In this document: positions 60,986 through 64,000 of the stretch, in pieces
Numbering within the stretch: the first letter of the stretch is position 1
How the letters are laid out: the number at the start of each line of letters is the position of its first letter
From: JAAFIP01 sp963775085
GTDB taxonomy: Bacteria; Pseudomonadota; Gammaproteobacteria; Burkholderiales; Burkholderiaceae_C
Direction of reading: 5' to 3'
DNA: 64,000 nt
Assembly (NCBI GenBank): GCA_963775085.1
Contig: CAVZHO010000002.1
Location: 1-64,000 of the forward strand
Made by a program: the position numbers and the translations under genes
Notes under the pieces: generated by a model
The model's database searches: none
What the model was told of the DNA's origin: nothing
Seen by the model: only the letters and a program-made list of their open reading frames with translations

Positions 60986-61011
60986 AGTCAATGAGGGTTC
61001 AGAACAGCCTG

Positions 61012-61042
61012 GCACCTGTTTTGTGCGTTGCACCAATAGTGC
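61012..61042. promoter_or_regulatory. NtrC-like enhancer region upstream of nrtA
   Basis: GCACCTGTTTTGTGC (61012-61026) is GCAC-N7-GTGC. The adjacent GCACCAATAGTGC (61030-61042) has N5 spacing and is weaker. The distance to the promoter (about 95-125 bp) is normal for NtrC. Confidence 0.55.
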
Positions 61043-61095
61043 GCGATGCAAGCCGCTAAATACCAGTCAAGCTGGCCTGCCCATCGACGTCTGAC

Positions 61096-61761
61096 CTACG
61101 CCAACAGATCGGCCACATCCAGCATGCGCTGGGCCACATCAGCCAGCTTCAGGCCCTTGTCCATTGCCGTTTTGCGCAGCTTGTCATAGGCGGCTTGTTC
61201 ACTCAGGTTTTGCCGTGCCATCAGCAGGCCCTTGGCGCGGTCAATCACCTTGCGCTCTTGCAGCTCGCCCTTGGCCTCCTGTATTTCGCGGCGCAAGCCC
61301 TGCTCATGTTCAAAGCGGGCCATCGCCACGTCCAAAATGGGGCGAATGCGCTCGGGCGCAAGCCCCGCCACGATATAGGCCGACACGCCGGCGGCCACCG
61401 CGTCTTTTACATGGCTGGTGTCGCCGTCATTGGTAAACATGACAATCGGGCGACGTGCGCCATGGGTGGCCACCACCACATGCTCCAGCGCATCGCGTGC
61501 GTCGCTCTCGGCATCCACAATAATCATGTCGGGATGGAGCTGCGCCAGGCGCTGCTCCAAAAAGCTGTCGGCGGGCAGCACCGCCACCAAGTTGTAGCCG
61601 TTCTCCAATAGACCAATGCGTAACTGGCGCGAGCGATCAGCCTGCTGCACGGCACTGGCATCGTCTGCATCCGGTGTCAAGGACTCAGGCGCAACCACGA
61701 CGATGCGCAGTTTTTGTGCATGCAGGGTGGCGGGGCTGATGTGTGCTGTGTCTTGGGGCAT
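61096..61761 (-). CDS. nasT: ANTAR-domain antiterminator of nitrate assimilation
   Basis: 221 residues from ATG at 61761; an in-frame TTG at 61848 would add 29 residues. The receiver-like domain has LRIGLLENGYNLVAVLPADS, DMIIVDAESD and RRPIVMFTNDGDTSHVKDAV, followed by the ANTAR RNA-binding helices RAKGLLMARQNLSEQAAYDK with LRKTAMDKGLKLADVAQRML. NasT binds paired hexaloop hairpins to prevent terminator formation when nitrate is present. Its target is visible directly downstream in the nrtA leader. No NasS (the nitrate-sensing partner) is encoded next to it. Confidence 0.92.
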   Translation of the reverse strand: MPQDTAHISPATLHAQKLRIVVVAPESLTPDADDASAVQQADRSRQLRIGLLENGYNLVAVLPADSFLEQRLAQLHPDMIIVDAESDARDALEHVVVATHGARRPIVMFTNDGDTSHVKDAVAAGVSAYIVAGLAPERIRPILDVAMARFEHEQGLRREIQEAKGELQERKVIDRAKGLLMARQNLSEQAAYDKLRKTAMDKGLKLADVAQRMLDVADLLA

Positions 61762-61853
61762 GGGGCGGTGGTGCTTGGGTATGTCTATGCATTGCAAAAA
61801 CCGCGCCAACTCTTCGCTTGGTTGCCAAGCACAGACCCATTGGGTCAAGAGAG

Positions 61854-61895
61854 TTGCATGTAACGCCGTTTCCGCGTATAGTGCTACATGTAACG
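61854..61895 (+). promoter_or_regulatory. Promoter and repeated operator of the mazEF-like pair
   Basis: -35 TTGCAT (61854-61859), 17 bp spacer, -10 TATAGT (61877-61882). ATGTAACG occurs at 61858-61865 and again at 61888-61895, exactly 30 bp apart, flanking the -10 box as expected for autoregulation. Confidence 0.7.
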
Positions 61896-61915
61896 ATTGA
61901 ACGGAGAGCTACACC

Positions 61916-62137
61916 ATGTCCATACCAGTTGCCGCCCGGGTTGAAAAGCGCCGCTCTGCGCTGCGCATGGCGGGGCTGCGGCCAGTGCAAATCTGGGTGC
62001 CCGATACGCGGCGGCCCGACTTTGCGGCGCAGTGCAAACGCCAATCCCGGCTGGCCTCGCAGGCCGACCGGGAAGACGAAGAGCTGCTGGGCTTTATGGA
62101 TGCCGTGCTGTCCGACACCGACAGTTGGCCCGCATGA
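61916..62137 (+). CDS. mazE: MazE-family antitoxin
   Basis: 73 residues. MSIPVAARVEKRRSALRMAG followed by LRPVQIWVPDTRRPDFAAQC matches the ribbon-helix-helix-like antitoxin MazE family found next to PemK/MazF toxins. The N terminus binds DNA and the acidic C terminus (REDEELLGFMDAVLSD) wraps the toxin. A GGAG-type site precedes ATG (ACGGAGAGCTACACC). The stop overlaps the toxin start (ATGA). Confidence 0.85.
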   Translation: MSIPVAARVEKRRSALRMAGLRPVQIWVPDTRRPDFAAQCKRQSRLASQADREDEELLGFMDAVLSDTDSWPA

Positions 62138-62460
62138 ACCGGGGCGACTTTGTCACCATTGCCATCCAGGGTGATTTTGGCAAACCGCGCCCCGCGCTGG
62201 TTATCCAATCTGACGCGTTCAGCGGCCACAGCACGCTGACCGTATTGTTAGTGTCGGGTACGCTGGTGGATGCCCCCCTGATCCGCGTGACGGTGCAACC
62301 CGACGCGCACAATGGCTTGCAAAAGCCCTCGCAGGTGATGGTAGACAAGGCCATGACCATCAAGCGCGACAGGATAGGCAAGGCATTTGGGTCTGCCAGC
62401 GACGCGATGATGCTGGAAGTCGGGCGTTGCCTGGCCGTATTTTTGGGCATTGCCCGTTGA
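62134..62460 (+). CDS. mazF: PemK/MazF-type endoribonuclease toxin
   Basis: 108 residues. MNRGDFVTIAIQGDFGKPRP (G-D-F-V/GKPRP) is the substrate-loop region, with ALVIQSD, LIRVTVQPDAHNGLQKPSQV (catalytic Arg region) and MVDKAMTIKRDRIGKAFGSA. The fold cleaves mRNA at short sequence motifs. Coupled to the antitoxin by ATGA. Confidence 0.88.
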   Translation: MNRGDFVTIAIQGDFGKPRPALVIQSDAFSGHSTLTVLLVSGTLVDAPLIRVTVQPDAHNGLQKPSQVMVDKAMTIKRDRIGKAFGSASDAMMLEVGRCLAVFLGIAR

Positions 62461-62475
62461 CACCACAGGACTGGG

Positions 62476-63555
62476 ATGATTGTTTTAGGAATCGAATCTT
62501 CGTGCGACGAAACCGGTGTGGCATTGGTGGATGCCACGGGGCAGGGCGTGCCTACGTTGCTGGCGGCCGCGCTGCACAGCCAGATTGCCATGCACCAGGC
62601 CTATGGCGGGGTGGTACCCGAGCTGGCCAGCCGGGACCATATTCGTCGCGTGATTCCACTGACAAAAGAGGTGCTAGTCCACGCCAATAGGACGCAATCA
62701 GCTATTGATTTTGTAGCGTATACACGCGGCCCCGGTCTGGCAGGGGCGCTGCTGGTGGGGGCGGGTGCGGCCTGCGCGATGGCGGCGGCCTGGGGCAAGC
62801 CGGTGATTGGCGTGCACCACCTGGAGGGGCATTTGCTGTCGCCGTTTTTAAGTGCCGACCCACCGCAGTTTCCGTTTGTGGCGCTGCTAGTGAGCGGCGG
62901 GCATACCCAGCTGATGCGGGTGGACGGCGTGGGCCGCTACCAGGTGCTGGGCGAGACGATTGACGATGCTGCCGGTGAGGCGTTTGACAAGTCGGCCAAG
63001 CTGCTGGGCCTCCCCTACCCCGGTGGCCCGGCGCTGGCCAAGCTGGCCGAGCAGGGCGACCCGGCGGCCTACAAGCTGCCACGGCCCTTGCTGCACAGTG
63101 GGGATTTGGATTTTTCCTTCGCCGGGCTGAAGACTGCCGTGCTGACACAGGTCAAACGCTTAGTGGCGGATGTGCCCGAGGGCGCGCGCGTGCGTGCCGA
63201 TTTGCTGCTGAATTTAAAAGACCAGCAGCGCGCCGACCTGGCCGCCAGCACGCAAGCGGCGATTACCGAGGTGCTGGTGAAAAAGTCGCTCAAGGCCTTG
63301 GCACTTACTGGTTTGCAGCGCCTGGTGGTGGCAGGTGGCGTGGGTGCCAATGCATCGCTACGCCAGCAGCTCAATGCCGCCTGCGCCAAGCGCGGTGTGC
63401 GCGTGCACTACCCCGAGCTGCACCTTTGTACCGACAACGGCGCGATGATTGCACTGGCCGGTGCCATGCGCCTGCAAGCGGGCATCGCGCGGGCCAACAC
63501 CGACTATGCTTTTGACGTAAAGCCGCGTTGGCCGCTGGATGCGATTGCTGTTTGA
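62476..63555 (+). CDS. tsaD: tRNA N6-adenosine threonylcarbamoyltransferase
   Basis: 359 residues. Starts MIVLGIESSCDETGVALVDA, then HLEGHLLSPFLS (metal-binding HxEGH), VALLVSGGHTQLMRVDGVG, DDAAGEAFDKSAKLLGLPYP, VVAGGVGANASLRQQL and TDNGAMIALAGAMRLQAG, all the standard ASKHA/TsaD motifs. It makes t6A37 in ANN-decoding tRNAs with TsaB/E and is essential in most bacteria. An R1 element lies in frame near residue 75 (VLVHANRTQSAIDFVA) yet the alignment length seems normal from memory. Confidence 0.97.
   Translation: MIVLGIESSCDETGVALVDATGQGVPTLLAAALHSQIAMHQAYGGVVPELASRDHIRRVIPLTKEVLVHANRTQSAIDFVAYTRGPGLAGALLVGAGAACAMAAAWGKPVIGVHHLEGHLLSPFLSADPPQFPFVALLVSGGHTQLMRVDGVGRYQVLGETIDDAAGEAFDKSAKLLGLPYPGGPALAKLAEQGDPAAYKLPRPLLHSGDLDFSFAGLKTAVLTQVKRLVADVPEGARVRADLLLNLKDQQRADLAASTQAAITEVLVKKSLKALALTGLQRLVVAGGVGANASLRQQLNAACAKRGVRVHYPELHLCTDNGAMIALAGAMRLQAGIARANTDYAFDVKPRWPLDAIAV
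62672..62722 (+). repeat. R1 element, copy n inside tsaD
   Basis: GTGCTAGTCCACGCCAAT, then AGGACGCAATCAGCTATTGA and TTTTGTAGC. In frame, encoding VLVHANRTQSAIDFVA. Confidence 0.8.
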
Positions 63556-63567
63556 AGAGTGCAGGCT

Positions 63568-63813
63568 GCTTGGTCGCTGGCGATGTGGCGTATGCAAATC
63601 GCCCTCATACTGGAGTACCAGAAATCGGTCAATTTGCATACGCCACATCGCCTTGTACACAAGGTAGCGCGCTACCCGTAGTCGCCGGGTCGGTTGACAG
63701 GACACTACCAGTAGCGCGCTACGATGGTCGCAAACGGTTGGGTGTTTGTCAGCCGACCGATTTCTGGTACGCCAGTATGAGGGCGGATGACAAACACCCA
63801 ACCGTGCGTACCG
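63568..63813 (+). repeat. R2 structured element, copy 2 (246 bp)
   Basis: The same length as the copy at 28090. Stem-loop with perfect 21 bp arms 63579-63599/63632-63652; middle hairpin with GTAGCGCGCTAC at 63664 and 63711; third stem-loop 63726-63751/63788-63812. Outer loops share the GACCGATTTCTGGTAC sequence in opposite orientations. Begins 13 bp after the tsaD stop. Confidence 0.87.
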
Positions 63814-63840
63814 TGCTGACTAAAAACGGTACACAGAAGA

Positions 63841-64000
63841 TTAGCTAATCGTCAGCACCGTCTCGCGGCTGGCAGGCACCACCTTGCCCAGCTTCAAGGT
63901 CAATACCCCGTTCTCCAGCTTGGCCTCACTGGTGGCGGCATCGATCTCATCGGCCAGTTGGTAGGCCGCCTTAAAGCTGCGCGGGGCATCGGCTTTGGAG
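63841..64000 (-). CDS. Small heat-shock protein Hsp20, C-terminal part (5' end outside window)
   Basis: 52 residues are visible, ending at TAA (63841-63843). Reads SFKAAYQLADEIDAATSEAK, then LENGVLTLKLGKVVPASRET and VLTIS. The A-x-x-x-NGVLTL-x-L element is the classic end of an alpha-crystallin domain (A-x-x-x-DGVL-x-L-x-L-PK), followed by a short C-terminal extension. It would be an ATP-independent chaperone. Confidence 0.85.
   Translation of the reverse strand, partial: SKADAPRSFKAAYQLADEIDAATSEAKLENGVLTLKLGKVVPASRETVLTIS

Noticed and set aside
63528..63848. Open frames across the R2 copy at the right end
   Set aside because: Similar translations (YRVPEIGQFAYA-like) occur on both R2 copies and both strands because of palindromy; no independent coding evidence.

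Overview
The window looks like chromosome of a betaproteobacterium of the order Burkholderiales, most likely a Comamonadaceae member close to Rhodoferax. This rests on protein flavour, gene content and the style of the dispersed repeats; no search could be run. Both ends are truncated: a giant repeat protein enters from the left, and a small heat-shock protein leaves on the right.

Layout. 1-9.1 kb: three start/stop-overlapping genes for a CARDB/SdrD_B/DUF11 repeat surface protein, a large outer-membrane barrel and an OmpA-type lipoprotein, closed by a terminator. 9.1-21.4 kb: mostly housekeeping genes (dinB, degenerate GGDEF membrane protein, lldD-like oxidase, arfB, metallophosphoesterase, MATE transporter, ArnT-like membrane protein, rpmE2, rho, a histidine-kinase-like protein, trxA). 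21.5-28.1 kb: an AddB/AddA-type helicase-nuclease pair. 28.4-33.4 kb: flavoprotein, MntA/HepT pair, pmbA, yqeY, PCu(A)C copper chaperone, rpsU. 33.6-40.9 kb: a type I secretion system (TolC, HlyD, ABC) beside a LuxR-type response regulator and its kinase. 40.8-45.6 kb: BaiN-type flavoprotein, small membrane protein, sterol-desaturase-like enzyme, cobA/SUMT, ybiB.

45.7-61.8 kb is a complete nitrate-assimilation region. It has nasA, nirD and nirB; an RsuA-like protein; two tandem PP2C-kinase fusion proteins; the transporter narK/nasA; the ABC transporter nrtA-nrtB-nrtD; and the antiterminator nasT. Its control logic is readable: sigma-54 -24/-12 elements and GCAC-N7-GTGC (NtrC-like) palindromes precede nirB, narK and nrtA. 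The nrtA leader carries two hexaloop hairpins (loops AUAGAC and AACGGC) followed by an intrinsic terminator, which is the classical ANTAR target. CobA/SUMT supplies the siroheme precursor needed by NirB. The right end has a mazEF-type pair, tsaD and hsp20.

The most unusual content is repetitive DNA. (R1) About 15 copies of a ~50 bp palindromic element occur between genes and, without breaking the frame, inside genes, in both orientations. (R2) Two 246 bp structured elements of equal length show compensatory base changes in a stem. (R3) Two adjacent hairpins share a 57 bp core, but their self-complementary arms are unrelated to each other. (R4) A-rich GCAAAAAACGC hairpins occur at three places. 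R2 and R3 follow one design, a fixed core with variable but always complementary arms, and are my best candidates for something undescribed.
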